64,000 nucleotides of DNA from Burkholderia vietnamiensis LMG 10929 (GTDB lineage: Bacteria > Pseudomonadota > Gammaproteobacteria > Burkholderiales > Burkholderiaceae): the NCBI RefSeq assembly GCF_000959445.1, contig NZ_CP009630.1:62001-126000 (forward strand). The letters run 5' to 3'. Each line of letters opens with the position of its first letter. Position 1 is the first letter of the stretch. The notes under the pieces are model-generated. The model was not told the DNA's origin, did no database searches, and saw nothing but the letters and a program-made list of their open reading frames with translations. The translations under genes and the position numbers were made by a program. This document shows, piece after piece, positions 17,691-27,142 of this stretch.

Positions 17691-18224
17691 ATGACCGAAC
17701 CTGTCACCGCGCGTCGCGTCGACGCGCGCGAAGCACATGCGTGCGTCGATGCGCTGGCCGACGTGCTGATCGACTGCGTCGAGGGCGGCGCGTCCGTGAG
17801 CTTCATGCTGCCGATCGCGCGCGCGACGGCCGTTGCATTCTGGAAGCAGGTTGCCGAAGGCGTGGCGCGCGGCGAGCGCATCCTGCTCGTCGCCGAGGAC
17901 GCGGCCGCGCGCATCGTCGGCACCGTGCAGATCGTGACCGCGCAAGCGGAGAACCAGCCGCATCGCGCCGACGTCGCGAAGATGCTCGTGTCCCGGCGCG
18001 CGCGTCGGCAGGGCATCGCCGCGAAGCTGCTGGCCGCCGCCGACCACGCCGCACGCGAAGCCGGCAAGACCGTGCTCGTGCTCGACACGGTGACGGGCGG
18101 CGATGCCGAACGCCTGTACGAGCGAGCCGGCTGGCAGCGCGTCGGCGTCGTGCCGAACTACGCGCTGATGCCCGACGGCACGCCGTGCGCGACCACGTAT
18201 TTTCACAAGCAGCTTGTGTCGTGA
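17691..18224 (+). CDS. GNAT-family N-acetyltransferase
   Basis: A 177-residue GCN5-related acetyltransferase. The acetyl-CoA pyrophosphate-binding motif A is clear: VSRRARRQGIAAKLLAAADHAARE (Q/RxxGxG/A type). It is followed by LDTVTGGDAERLYERAGWQRVG (motif B), and the end is MPDGTPCATTYFHKQL. GAGAGAAGGA precedes ATG 17691. It resembles the tabtoxin-resistance/phosphinothricin-type small GNAT group, but the substrate is not determinable. Downstream, 57 bp away, lies a YhfC-like membrane protease. Confidence 0.88.
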   Translation: MTEPVTARRVDAREAHACVDALADVLIDCVEGGASVSFMLPIARATAVAFWKQVAEGVARGERILLVAEDAAARIVGTVQIVTAQAENQPHRADVAKMLVSRRARRQGIAAKLLAAADHAAREAGKTVLVLDTVTGGDAERLYERAGWQRVGVVPNYALMPDGTPCATTYFHKQLVS

Positions 18225-18281
18225 TGCACGCACGATCGGCGCTGCGCACGTCCACTCGCCCTTTCATCCCGTTCCGTTCCC

Positions 18282-19067
18282 ATGCACATCATCGATCCGG
18301 TTCTGCTGTTCGCCACGTTCTGCGCGGGCGTCACCGCGTTGGCCGGCCCGCCGCTGCTCGCGCTCGTGTGGCGGCATCGCGCGGGCGTGCCGTGGCGCGC
18401 GTTTTTCTGCGGGATGCTGATCTTCTTCGTATTCCAGCCGGTGCTGCGGCTGTCTTGGCAGATTCCGCTGTTTCGCTGGCTCGGCGACGATCCGCGCTGG
18501 CATATGCCGATGCTCGTATTCGCGGCGCTCACCGCGGCACTGTTCGAGGAGTGCGGGCGCTGGGTCGCGTTCCGCTATCTGCTGGCCGGGCAACGCGATC
18601 CGCGCACCGCGGTGATGTACGGGCTCGGCCACGGCGGGCTGGAGGCGATGCTGCTGGTCGGCGTCGGCTTCGTCGCGCTCTGCGGCGGCTATCTGCTCGC
18701 GCGCGCCGGGCTCGTGACCAGCGCGGGCGTGCAAACGCTGATCGCGTCGCAGTTCGCCGGCATGACGCTCGCGTCGCCGTTCCTCGCGGTGCTCGAGCGC
18801 GTGAGCGCGGTTGCCGCGCATGTCGGGATGTCGCTGATGGTGATGCAGACGTTCGTGCGCGGCACGAAGCGCTGGCTGCTCGGCGCGATCGCGGTTCATT
18901 TCGCGATCGATCTCGTCGTCGTGCTGCTGTCGCGCTATTGGCACCTCGACTCGACGCTGCTCGAGGCGCTCCTGCTAGGATGCAGCGTCGCGATTCTGTG
19001 GCTCGGGATCCGGTCGAGTCGATGGGGCGCCGCGGCCGACGGGCTGCGGGGCGGGCAGGCGACGTGA
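18282..19067 (+). CDS. YhfC-family intramembrane metalloprotease
   Basis: A 261-residue polytopic membrane protein with seven or so hydrophobic helices. Two conserved motifs of the YhfC/CAAX-protease-like clan are present: FEECGRW (E89, E90) and GLGHGGLEA (H117, E121), the presumed metal ligands and catalytic acid. A third polar helix contains AVHFAIDLVV with a candidate histidine. The family is related to PrsW and Rce1-type proteases. Its substrate is unknown. The next gene codes for another putative metalloprotease. Confidence 0.82.
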   Translation: MHIIDPVLLFATFCAGVTALAGPPLLALVWRHRAGVPWRAFFCGMLIFFVFQPVLRLSWQIPLFRWLGDDPRWHMPMLVFAALTAALFEECGRWVAFRYLLAGQRDPRTAVMYGLGHGGLEAMLLVGVGFVALCGGYLLARAGLVTSAGVQTLIASQFAGMTLASPFLAVLERVSAVAAHVGMSLMVMQTFVRGTKRWLLGAIAVHFAIDLVVVLLSRYWHLDSTLLEALLLGCSVAILWLGIRSSRWGAAADGLRGGQAT

Positions 19068-19179
19068 TCGCGCCGCCGCTGGCGCGCGACGGCGCAAAAA
19101 GCTGCGCAGGCCGCGCCGCCCGACCGTCCGATCGATCGATGCCGCAACATCCTCCTTCCCACCAAGGAACCCCGCCCCG

Positions 19180-19758
19180 ATGAAACGCACCCCCATCGCC
19201 GTTGCCCTCGCGGGCCTGCTCGTCGCGTTGCCCGTCGCCGCATGGGCGCTCGTCAAGCCGTTGCGCGTGATCGCGCCCGCGCTGGTTCCCGGCGTGTCGT
19301 GCGCGGGCGCCGACATCTGCATCGACGATCCCGCGAAGCTCGGCGAGGCGCGGCAGCTCTATCGCGACGGTTACGCGCGCGCGGCGGCGGTGACCGGCGC
19401 ATTCCGCTTGGCGCCGCGCGTCGTGTTCTGCTCGACGCGCGCGTGTGCCGACCGGTTCGGCCTCGGCGAACGCGCGGCATTGACGCTGGGAGACTTCGGC
19501 GTGGTCTTCGCGCCGCGCGGCTGGCAGACCTACTTCGTGGCACACGAGCTGATCCACCATCGGCAGGCGGAAGCGCTCGGCAATCTGACGGTCGCGACCA
19601 AGCCGCGCTGGCTGATCGAGGGAATGGCGTATTCGCTCAGCGGCGATCCGCGTCACCCGCTGACCGAGCCGTTCGAATCGTGGCGCACGCGTTTCGATGC
19701 GTGGCATGCGGCGCTCGGCCGGCAGCCGCTGTGGGATGCCGCCGCGGCCGTCCAGTGA
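19180..19758 (+). CDS. Putative exported gluzincin-like metallopeptidase
   Basis: A 192-residue protein. An N-terminal hydrophobic segment (VALAGLLVALPVAAWALV, 8-25) acts as signal peptide or anchor. The core has H122-E123-L-I-H126 (HExxH zinc motif in VAHELIHHRQ) and, 22 residues on, WLIEGMAYSLSGD with E148, the E-G-x-A pattern of peptidase MA gluzincins. Paired cysteines C41/C47 and C84/C89 suggest an oxidising compartment. No named family is recognised. Catalysis is inferred from the motif. It lies 112 bp after the YhfC gene on the same strand. Confidence 0.72.
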   Translation: MKRTPIAVALAGLLVALPVAAWALVKPLRVIAPALVPGVSCAGADICIDDPAKLGEARQLYRDGYARAAAVTGAFRLAPRVVFCSTRACADRFGLGERAALTLGDFGVVFAPRGWQTYFVAHELIHHRQAEALGNLTVATKPRWLIEGMAYSLSGDPRHPLTEPFESWRTRFDAWHAALGRQPLWDAAAAVQ

Positions 19759-19805
19759 AGCGACCGCGCTGCGGCGGCGAACGCGATGACGTCCGCGCCG
19801 ACACG

Positions 19806-19835
19806 GCCCGCCGCACGCATGCGCACGCGGCGGGC
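19806..19835. terminator. Hairpin between convergent genes (peptidase and fabV)
   Basis: A perfect 9-bp stem GCCCGCCGC / GCGGCGGGC (19806-19814, 19827-19835) with a 12-base loop, lying 48 bp past one stop and 9 bp past the other. No T-run, so it is probably a bidirectional but weak terminator. Confidence 0.45.
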
Positions 19836-19843
19836 ATCGGCCG

Positions 19844-21046
19844 TCAGGCCGTCGTGTCGATGATGCCGGGGATCTTCACGTCCGGGTTCACGTCCGCGTC
19901 GTAGTCGACGCCGGCGATCTCGAAGCCGAACAGACGCAGGAACTCGGTCTTGTAACCGGCGAAGTCGGTCATCTCGTACAGGTTGTCGTTCGTGACCTTG
20001 TCCCACATCGCGACGACCTGCGCCTGCACCTGCGGATCCAGTTCCTTGTAGTCCGCGCGCAGCCGGCCTTCGTCGTCGATGTGCGGCGTCGCGCCGTACA
20101 TGCTGTCCTTCAGCAGCCCGTACACCTGCTCGATGCAGCCTTCGTGCGTGCCCTTCTCCTTCATCACCTTGAACAGCAGCGACAGGTACAGCGGCATCAT
20201 CGGGATCGCCGAGCTCGCCTGCGTGACGACGGCCTTCAGCACCGACACGCGCGCGTCGCCGCCATGCACGGCGAGCTTCTCGCGGATCGACACGACCTTC
20301 TTGTCGAGATCCTTCTTCGCCTCGCCGATCGAGCCGTTCCAGTAGATGTCATGCGTGATCTGCTCGCCCAGATACGTGAACGCGGTCGTCTTCGCGCCGT
20401 CGGCCAGCACGCCGGCGTCGGCGAGCGCGTCGATCCACATCTGCCAGTCCTCGCCGCCCATCACGGCGACGGTGCCGTCGATCTCTTCCTGCGTCGCCGG
20501 CTCGAGCGTCACCTCGCGGATCGTTTCCTTGTCGGTGTCGAGGCCGCGGAACGTCACCGACTTGCCGACCGGCTTCAGCGTCGAGCTGATCGTCTCGCCC
20601 GTCTTCGGATGCGTGCGGCGCGGCGCGGCCAGGCTGTAGACGACCAGATCGACCTTGCCGAGGTCCTGCTTGATGGTGTCGATCGTGATCTGCTTGACCT
20701 TGTCGGAGAACGCGTCGCCGTTGATGCTGCGCGCATAGAGCCCCTTTTCGGCGGCGAATTTCTCGAACGCGGCGCTGTTGTACCAGCCGGCGGTGCCCGG
20801 CTTGGTGTCGCTGCCGGCGCGCTCGAAGAACACGCCGAGCGTGTCCGCGCCCGAGCCGAAGGCGGCCGAGATCCGGGCCGCGAGGCCGTAGCCGGTCGAC
20901 GCGCCGATCACGAGCACCTTCTTCGGGCCGTTGGCGATCGGGCCGTGCGAAGTCACGTAGTCGATCTGTTCCTTGACGTTGGCCTCGCAGCCGACCGGAT
21001 GAGTGGTCACGCAGATGAAGCCACGCACGCGCGGTTTGATGATCAT
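19844..21046 (-). CDS. fabV: Enoyl-[acyl-carrier-protein] reductase FabV
   Basis: A 400-residue NADH-dependent enoyl-ACP/trans-2-enoyl-CoA reductase, the last step of the fatty-acid elongation cycle. It starts [17 protein letters not shown] (family signature). It has the nucleotide-binding GASTGYGLA (48-56) and the catalytic Y235-x8-K244 pair ([10 protein letters not shown]). This spacing is longer than the FabI Y-x6-K and is diagnostic of FabV. FabV enzymes are poorly inhibited by triclosan. RBS AGAGGA lies just before ATG 21046. Single gene, divergent from a GST. Confidence 0.97.
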   Translation of the reverse strand: MIIKPRVRGFICVTTHPVGCEANVKEQIDYVTSHGPIANGPKKVLVIGASTGYGLAARISAAFGSGADTLGVFFERAGSDTKPGTAGWYNSAAFEKFAAEKGLYARSINGDAFSDKVKQITIDTIKQDLGKVDLVVYSLAAPRRTHPKTGETISSTLKPVGKSVTFRGLDTDKETIREVTLEPATQEEIDGTVAVMGGEDWQMWIDALADAGVLADGAKTTAFTYLGEQITHDIYWNGSIGEAKKDLDKKVVSIREKLAVHGGDARVSVLKAVVTQASSAIPMMPLYLSLLFKVMKEKGTHEGCIEQVYGLLKDSMYGATPHIDDEGRLRADYKELDPQVQAQVVAMWDKVTNDNLYEMTDFAGYKTEFLRLFGFEIAGVDYDADVNPDVKIPGIIDTTA

Positions 21047-21358
21047 GAAATCCTCTTGTCAGAAAGGCAGGGACGGCCTGAAAACGGAAAAATCCCGCGC
21101 ATTGTAATGGAAGCGGCGGGCGCGGCGGGCGCGGTGGGAACAGGGCGGCGCTCGCGAGCGTCGGGTCGGACCGCCGCGGCGCGTGCGTGCCGCGGCGCGT
21201 GGCCGGGCCGATGCGGGCGGCGCGACGGCGGCGGGAACGCCGATTTCACGAGCGCGCGCTGTCGATTTCCGCGCGCTCGTGTATAAATCCGACGTGACCG
21301 CGTTCGGCCGCGCCGTGCCGGCCGACCGCTCCGCTCTCGACCCTCACAAGGAGCCCGC
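21047..21358. other. 312-bp divergent promoter region between fabV and the GST gene
   Basis: No gene is supported. A TATAAA hexamer at about 21282-21287 could be a -10 element for the rightward GST gene, but the -35 match is weak. Confidence 0.4.
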
Positions 21359-21982
21359 ATGCTGCAGATCCTCGGCAAGATTCCGTCCATCAACGTGCGC
21401 AAGGTGCTGTGGCTGTGCACCGAACTCGACCTGCCGTTCGAGCAGGAAGACTGGGGCTCGGGCTTCCGCTCGACCAACGACCCCGCCTATCTGGCGCTGA
21501 ATCCGAACGGCCTCGTCCCGGTCATCAAGGACGACGATTTCGTGCTGTGGGAATCGAACACGATCATCCGCTATCTGGCGAACCGCTACGGCGACGACGC
21601 GCTGTATCCGGCCGACCCGCGCGCTCGCGCGCGGGTCGATCAGTGGATCGACTGGCAGGCGTCGGACCTGAACCGTTCGTGGGTCGGCGCGTTCCTCGGC
21701 CTCGTGCGCAAGTCGCCGCAGCATCAGGACCCGGCCGCGATCGCGCAGTCGATCGCCGGCTGGACCAACCACATGCAGGTGCTGAACGCGCACCTCGACG
21801 CGACCGATGCGTTCGTTGCCGGCGAGCACTTCACGCTCGCCGACATTCCGATCGGCCTGTCGGTGAACCGCTGGTTCGGCACGCCGTTCGAGCGTCCCGA
21901 TCTGCCGGCGGTGCAGCGCTACGTCGAGCGTCTGGCGACGCGCGAGGGCTTCAAGAAGTACGCGGGCAGCGCGAACCCGTAA
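21359..21982 (+). CDS. Glutathione S-transferase family protein
   Basis: A 207-residue cytosolic GST. The N-terminal thioredoxin-like domain ends with the GSH-binding [15 protein letters not shown] (E/D-S-x-x-I pattern, about residues 64-79). It has [13 protein letters not shown] with the cis-Pro. The C-terminal helical domain contains [13 protein letters not shown], the N-capping box. It begins [18 protein letters not shown] with Ser/Asn at the usual catalytic position. A monocistronic gene; substrate unknown. Confidence 0.92.
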   Translation: MLQILGKIPSINVRKVLWLCTELDLPFEQEDWGSGFRSTNDPAYLALNPNGLVPVIKDDDFVLWESNTIIRYLANRYGDDALYPADPRARARVDQWIDWQASDLNRSWVGAFLGLVRKSPQHQDPAAIAQSIAGWTNHMQVLNAHLDATDAFVAGEHFTLADIPIGLSVNRWFGTPFERPDLPAVQRYVERLATREGFKKYAGSANP

Positions 21983-22034
21983 CGATGCACGCGGCGTCGC
22001 GCGCGTGCGCGGCCGGCGCTGCGGCATTGCATCG

Positions 22035-23441
22035 TCACCGGGCCGCCGCCGCCGGCACCGCTTGCAGCACGCGCGCGAGAAACGCGTCGTGATTCCACGC
22101 GGATTCCGGCCGCGACAGCCCGAGCCGCACGACCACCAGCTGGCGGCTCGGCACCACGCTCACGAACTGGCCTTCATGGCCGACCGCATGAAACGCGTCG
22201 GCCGGCAGCGCGCTCGCGGCTCCATCGTGAGCGTCGAACGGCTCCGGCACCTTGACCCACAGGTGCGCGCCGAATTCGCCGCGCGTCGACAGCGGCGTCG
22301 GGCGCGTCAGGTAGCGCACCCAGCCTGCCGGCAACAGCCGCCGGCCGTCCCATACGCCGTCCTGCAGCAGCAGCTGGCCGAAGCGCGCCCAGTCGCGCGC
22401 GCTCGCATACATGAACGACGCGCTGCCGAGCGTGCCAGCCGCGTCGGGCTCGAACACCGCGCTGCGCATCCCGAGCGGCGCGAACAGCGCGCGGCGCGGA
22501 AAGGCGAGGTAATCGGCGTCGCTGCCGCCCATCGCTGCGCGCATCACACGCGCGACGATCGCGCTCGTGCCGCTCGAGTACTGCCACTGCGTGCCCGGTC
22601 GCGCGGCGAGCGGCATCGCGGATGCGAAGCGCGCGGTGTCGGGCTGCGTGAACAGCATCACCGCGACGTCGGACAGCGGGTCGTCGTAGTCCTCGTTGAA
22701 TCGCAGGCCGCTCGTCATGCGCAGCAGTTCGTCGAGCGTGATCGCCGCGCGCGGGTCGCCGCTGCCGCGCCATTCGGGCAGCAGCGCCGCCGCCTGCGGC
22801 GACAGCCGGTGCTGCGCGACCAGCATGCCGACCAGCGCGGCCGTCACGGTCTTCGTCATCGACCAGCCGGGCAGCGGCGTGTCGGCGGTGAAGCCGGGCG
22901 CATAACGTTCGGCGATCACCTGGCCGCGCCACATCACGACGACCGCGCGCGTGCGCCGCAGCCGCGCCGGATCGGGTTCGTCGAAGGCGCGGTCGAGCGC
23001 GTGCTGCAGCTTGCCGGTGTCGATGCCCGATAGGGCGGCCGGCGCGGCTACGGCCACGGCGTGCGGCGGATCGGCAACGGGCGGCAGCGCGGCCGGCAGC
23101 ACATCGTGCGCCGGCCCGAGCGCGAGCGTGCAGCCGAGCCCTGGCCGGAAGTCGGCCTCGCGTCGCGCGAAACCGGCGAACGTCGCGACCGCGCGCCGAT
23201 GCTCCGGATCGAGCGACGGACGCACGAGCTTCAGCAGCGGATGAACGCCGGCCATGATGTCGACGTCGATCACCGATGCGGCCGGACGGCCCGACACGAA
23301 CACGCCCGAACACAGCGCCTTGGCCGCATAGCCGGTGGCGATCGGCGCGAGCCGCGACAGCATGTAGCCCGCATAGCCGAGCGTGACGGCGACTGCGACG
23401 GCGGCGCCGCGCAGGATCAGCGATTTGAACGGGAGCGTCAT
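22035..23441 (-). CDS. Serine hydrolase (class C beta-lactamase / 6-aminohexanoate hydrolase-like)
   Basis: A 468-residue protein with an N-terminal membrane anchor (residues 8-28) and a beta-lactamase-related serine hydrolase domain from about 165. The S-x-x-K motif is in GWSMTKTV, the Y-x-S-type motif in QYSSGTS, and the third motif H-x-G in VGHEGQF. It resembles the EstB/nylon-oligomer hydrolase (NylB-like) group rather than a true beta-lactamase. The likely site is the periplasmic face of the inner membrane. The substrate is unknown. ATG 23441 follows GAGGAC-like bases on the minus strand. Confidence 0.88.
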   Translation of the reverse strand: MTLPFKSLILRGAAVAVAVTLGYAGYMLSRLAPIATGYAAKALCSGVFVSGRPAASVIDVDIMAGVHPLLKLVRPSLDPEHRRAVATFAGFARREADFRPGLGCTLALGPAHDVLPAALPPVADPPHAVAVAAPAALSGIDTGKLQHALDRAFDEPDPARLRRTRAVVVMWRGQVIAERYAPGFTADTPLPGWSMTKTVTAALVGMLVAQHRLSPQAAALLPEWRGSGDPRAAITLDELLRMTSGLRFNEDYDDPLSDVAVMLFTQPDTARFASAMPLAARPGTQWQYSSGTSAIVARVMRAAMGGSDADYLAFPRRALFAPLGMRSAVFEPDAAGTLGSASFMYASARDWARFGQLLLQDGVWDGRRLLPAGWVRYLTRPTPLSTRGEFGAHLWVKVPEPFDAHDGAASALPADAFHAVGHEGQFVSVVPSRQLVVVRLGLSRPESAWNHDAFLARVLQAVPAAAAR

Positions 23442-23693
23442 GCGCGAGCGTCCTCGGTGGCGTGCCGGCCGGCAACGATCCGGCAGTGTCGCAGGTTCGG
23501 GCGACGCGGTGCAATCGCGCGCGCGTGACGAACGGCGGCAGCGTGCATCGCGCGTCGCTGCACGTGCGATGGCGCGACCGGCAAGCCGGCAAACGCGCGC
23601 CGGAGATGCGCAGGTTGAACTGCGGACGGCGGCCGGTCGATAATCGACCGGCATCGTTACCCCTCGAACCCAATCCAGAAACCGGAAAACGCC

Positions 23694-24113
23694 ATGTCCT
23701 ACGACAACAACAACCCGTTTGCCAGGATCCTGCGCGGCGAATTGCCGTGCGTGAAGATCGCCGAAGACGACGCCACCGTCGCGATCATGGACGTCATGCC
23801 GCAGGCCGACGGGCACGTGCTCGTGATCCCGAAGGAGCCGGCCGCGCAGCTCTTCGAGCTGTCCGGCGACGCGGCCGCGGCGAGCATCCGCATGACGCAG
23901 CGCGTCGCGGCGGCCGTGCGTGACGCGCTCGGCCCGGACGGCATGTTCATCGGCCAGTTCAACGGTGCTGCTGCGGGCCAGACGGTCCCGCACGTGCATT
24001 TCCACGTGATTCCGCGCTGGGAAGGCGTCGAGTTGCGGATGCACGCGCGCGACTTCGCCGATGCGGCGACGCTGGAAGCCCTCGCGCAGCGCATCCGCGC
24101 ACGTTTCGTGTAA
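23694..24113 (+). CDS. HIT-family protein (histidine triad nucleotide hydrolase)
   Basis: A 139-residue HIT protein. It starts NNPFARILRGELPCVKI (family start) and has the triad H100-V-H102-F-H104 in VPHVHFHVIPRW. Members hydrolyse nucleoside 5'-phosphoramidates or dinucleoside polyphosphates using the middle histidine. Single gene between the divergent serine hydrolase and a lipoprotein gene. Confidence 0.94.
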   Translation: MSYDNNNPFARILRGELPCVKIAEDDATVAIMDVMPQADGHVLVIPKEPAAQLFELSGDAAAASIRMTQRVAAAVRDALGPDGMFIGQFNGAAAGQTVPHVHFHVIPRWEGVELRMHARDFADAATLEALAQRIRARFV

Positions 24114-24367
24114 CGGCCGCGCGGCTCGCTCCGGCCAGCGCGCGAGCACGCGCGCGCCGCGGCGCCCGCCGCGACTGTTTCCGCGGTGACGCCCGGTAAC
24201 ACCTGTAACGGCCAGCGAAACGCCTCCCGCGGAGGCCGGCGCTAGACTCCGCGCATCGCTACACCGGGCGACGGCAACGCGGATCGCCGCATGCGGCCGT
24301 ACGGTCGCACGCCGCGACGGCACGGCGCTCGCGCGGTGCGATGCGTTCTTTTCGCCGGAGTCGAGCC

Positions 24368-24571
24368 ATGTACAAAGTCCTCATCTCGTTTGCGCTGATC
24401 GCCGGCCTGTCCGGCTGCTATGTCGCGCCGCCTTACGGCTACGCGCCCGCGCCCGCGTACGGCTATGCGCCCGCCTACTACGGTTATGCGCCGGCCTACT
24501 ACGGTTATGCGCCGGCCTATTACGCGCCGGCGGTCAGCGTCGGCATCGGCGGCCACTTCCGCATCCGCTGA
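24368..24571 (+). CDS. Small YGYAPAYY-repeat lipoprotein
   Basis: A 67-residue protein with a lipoprotein signal peptide: MYKVLISFALIAGLSGC, where LSGC is the lipobox and C17 the lipidated residue. The mature part is almost entirely a Pro/Tyr/Ala repeat (YGYAPAYY, three near-perfect copies at about residues 31-54) and ends with VSVGIGGHFRIR. GGAGTCGAGCC precedes the ATG. Similar small repeat lipoproteins are common in Burkholderia; the function is unknown. The repeat makes copy-number variation between strains likely. Confidence 0.78.
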   Translation: MYKVLISFALIAGLSGCYVAPPYGYAPAPAYGYAPAYYGYAPAYYGYAPAYYAPAVSVGIGGHFRIR

Positions 24572-25198
24572 TCGCGCGGTACGCGCGGCGCGTGCAGCAT
24601 GCGCGCCGCGCGGCCGTGTCGAGCCGGCGTTGCCGCATTGCTGCGCGTCGTGACGCCGCGTTCTCCGTACGTCGCGCCATCCATCCCAACTCTGTCGCCC
24701 GAGCCATCGACGGCTTGCTCGTTCATCGAGCCGGCTGCGCCTCGTCCTATTCTTCACGTGGATTCCGCCCGCCGCAGGCAGCCGCTGCGACGAACCCGCA
24801 ATGCATGCGTAGCGCATCGCGCGCGTCGATCGGACTCCGCGTGTCGCGCGATCGTTGCCGCCGCGTGCGGCTGCGCCGATGTGTTGCCACGTGTGTCCGA
24901 AGCGATGCCTCGCGCCCGTTCCGGCCCGCGCGGAAACCGTGGGCGGCCGCCGGCGGAGCCCCGGCCGACGGGCCTTCGCGGCCGATTTCCGGCAAGCTTT
25001 TCCGGTTCCGTTTCGGCGAACAACTTGTTACCGAATGACGGCGGCAAGGACCTGCGAGCGGTGCTATTCTTCGCCGCAAGCTCATTGAAATGAATTGGTC
25101 GCGGTTCCGCACAATGCCGGAGTCGACGCCGACCGGTTCGGATCGTGGTAGCGAGCGGACCTTCAATAACCAGATTGCGAACAAGGAAGAATACGGGA
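24572..25198. other. 627-bp stretch without a supported gene
   Basis: Several frames are open, but none has a good start, family resemblance or Burkholderia-like codon use. The promoter and leader of the glycine-zipper gene must be in its last 150 bp. Nothing else was recognised. Confidence 0.45.
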
Positions 25199-25636
25199 AT
25201 GTGGAAGAAAATCGCCCCCGCTCTCGTCGTCGCCGTGCTGACCGGCGCGACTGCAGTGCCGGCAATGGCCGGTGACCTGAACAATGCGCTTGGCGGCGCG
25301 CTCGGCGGGGTTGCCGGCGCAGCGGTCGGCGGCGCAGTCGGCGGCAGCACGGGTTCCGTGATCGGCGGCGCGATCGGCGGCGGCGCGGGTGGCGCGGTGA
25401 CGTCGAACCGTCGCGAGCGCACCGGCGCGATCATCGGCGGCGCGCTCGGCGGCGGCGCAGGCACCGCGGCGGGCAACGCAATGGGCGGCCGCACGGGCGG
25501 CCTGCTGGGCGCGGCGGTCGGCGGCGGCGCCGGCGCGGCGCTCGGCGGCAACCTGTCGCGCAGCTCGTACGACCGCGACCATGGCGATCGCGGCTATCGC
25601 CATCGCAAGCACCGTCATCACCGCGACTGGGACTGA
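25199..25636 (+). CDS. Glycine-zipper envelope protein
   Basis: A 145-residue exported protein. The signal peptide is MWKKIAPALVVAVLTGATAVPAMA with cleavage after AMA (24). The mature region carries repeated glycine-zipper blocks (GGALGGVAGAAVGG, GGAIGGGAGGA, GGALGGGAG, GAAVGGGAGAALGG) between residues 32 and 120. It ends in a basic His/Arg tail. Glycine-zipper proteins of this kind associate with the outer membrane (SlyB/YMGG-like). AAGGAAG lies upstream of ATG 25199. Function unknown. Confidence 0.85.
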   Translation: MWKKIAPALVVAVLTGATAVPAMAGDLNNALGGALGGVAGAAVGGAVGGSTGSVIGGAIGGGAGGAVTSNRRERTGAIIGGALGGGAGTAAGNAMGGRTGGLLGAAVGGGAGAALGGNLSRSSYDRDHGDRGYRHRKHRHHRDWD

Positions 25637-26239
25637 TCGCGACGGGCCTCGCACGGTGCGCGACGCGCGCACCGGCGCGCCCGATCCGGCAGGCGCGGCG
25701 GCCTCGCAGAGGCCGCCGTCGCCGACGAAACCTGCAGTCTTGTCGTTCCTCCGCAGTCCTTCCCCGGCTACGCTCGATTGGCCGGCGCATTCCCTCCTGC
25801 CGTACCTTCTCCTCTTCGACGACATCGCGCGCTACGTTCCCTTGTAGCCGTTCGGCATACGCGCGCACATCCATGCAACTGCTCGGCACAGAGCCCGATG
25901 TCCGCCGACACCGTCACGATTCCCCCCGACGCGCACAACTCGCGCTCGCCGAGCCTCGGCACCGGTAGTGCGGAATCGAATGAAAGGCATCGCAACATTT
26001 AATTGGTCGATCGCAATCGACTTCGCTATCGTCAGCGCTGCCCGCGTACGGAATCGAGCATTGCCGTCCCGATCCCGTCCCGCGTGATGCCGAGCGTGTG
26101 CGGAGCGGCAAGCATCGGCGCGCGCCCGGATTCGCGCACGGCCCCGTCGCGAAGCCTGTCCGACCGAACGAAGGCGCTGTCGTGCGACGCGGCCGCGTTG
26201 CGCAGCGGACGTTGGACCAACCCATTGCCTGGATGCCTT
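25637..26239. other. 603-bp intergenic region upstream of the ureidoglycine aminohydrolase gene
   Basis: No gene is supported. It begins with a strong hairpin (25696-25718) and becomes slightly AT-richer near 25985-26030, where the promoter of the downstream gene may lie. Confidence 0.45.
25696..25718 (+). terminator. Hairpin after the glycine-zipper gene
   Basis: A perfect 10-bp stem CGGCGGCCTC / GAGGCCGCCG with a 3-base loop, 60 bp after the stop codon at 25636. No T-run follows, so termination is inferred from the hairpin strength and position. Confidence 0.5.
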
Positions 26240-27076
26240 ATGTCGAAGACTACGTATTACGCGCCGCATGGCGGCCACCCGCCGCAGACCGATCTGCTGA
26301 CCGATCGCGCGATGTTCACCGAGGCGTACGCGGTCATTCCGAAGGGAGTGATGCGCGACATCGTGACGAGCTGGCTGCCGTTCTGGACCCACACGCGCCT
26401 GTGGGTGATCGCGCGCCCGCTGTCGGGTTTCGCCGAGACCTTCTCGCAGTACATCGTCGAAGTGAATCCCGGCGGCGGCAGCGACAAGCCCGAGCAGGAC
26501 CGCAACGCCGAAGCCGTGCTGTTCGTCGTCGAGGGCGAGGCCGAGCTGACGCTGCAGGGCAAGCAGCACACGCTGAAGCCGGGCGGCTATGCGTTCATTC
26601 CGCCGGGCGCCGACTGGACGCTGCACAACGTCAGTGATGCCGCGGTGCGTTTCCACTGGATTCGCAAGCACTATCAGGCCGTCGACGGCATCGCACTGCC
26701 GGACGCGTTCGTGACCAACGAGCAGGAGGTCGAGCCGATTCCGATGCCGGGCACCAACGGTGCATGGGTGACGACGCGTTTCGTCGACATGAGCGACATG
26801 CGTCACGACATGCACGTGAACATCGTGACGTTCGAGCCGGGCGGCGTGATTCCGTTCGCCGAGACGCACGTGATGGAGCACGGCTTGTACGTGCTCGAAG
26901 GCAAGGCCGTCTATCGCCTGAACCAGGACTGGGTCGAGGTGGAGGCGGGCGACTTCATGTGGCTGCGCGCGTTCTGCCCGCAGGCGTGCTATTCGGGCGG
27001 GCCGGGCCGCTTCCGCTATCTGCTGTACAAGGACGTGAACCGCCACATGAACCTGACGCTGAATCCCGCGCGCTGA
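26240..27076 (+). CDS. (S)-ureidoglycine aminohydrolase (bicupin)
   Basis: A 278-residue protein with two cupin domains, an N-terminal one around residues 70-130 (GGGSDKPEQDRNAEAVLFVVEGEAEL) and a C-terminal one around 190-260 (FEPGGVIPFAETHVMEHGLYVLEGKAVY). The second carries the metal-site residues E/H (ETHVMEHG). This matches the UGLYAH/YlbA family, which releases ammonia from (S)-ureidoglycine in allantoin breakdown. Other allantoin genes are not adjacent. A rho-independent terminator follows at 27101. Confidence 0.9.
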   Translation: MSKTTYYAPHGGHPPQTDLLTDRAMFTEAYAVIPKGVMRDIVTSWLPFWTHTRLWVIARPLSGFAETFSQYIVEVNPGGGSDKPEQDRNAEAVLFVVEGEAELTLQGKQHTLKPGGYAFIPPGADWTLHNVSDAAVRFHWIRKHYQAVDGIALPDAFVTNEQEVEPIPMPGTNGAWVTTRFVDMSDMRHDMHVNIVTFEPGGVIPFAETHVMEHGLYVLEGKAVYRLNQDWVEVEAGDFMWLRAFCPQACYSGGPGRFRYLLYKDVNRHMNLTLNPAR

Positions 27077-27100
27077 GCATCGCGCGTTGGATCGGAGGAA

Positions 27101-27126
27101 ACGCCGGCGCATGCCGGCGTCTTTTT
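27101..27126 (+). terminator. Rho-independent terminator of the ureidoglycine aminohydrolase gene
   Basis: Stem ACGCCGGC / GCCGGCGT (27101-27108, 27113-27120) with loop GCAT, followed by CTTTTT. It lies 24 bp past the stop codon. Confidence 0.9.
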
Positions 27127-27142
27127 GGGTGATACGGGGCGT

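Noticed and set aside
24592..25093. Two long plus-strand frames (about 150 codons) after the repeat lipoprotein
   Set aside because: Overlapping frames with Arg/Ala/Cys-rich composition and no start signal; typical of noncoding G/C-rich DNA.
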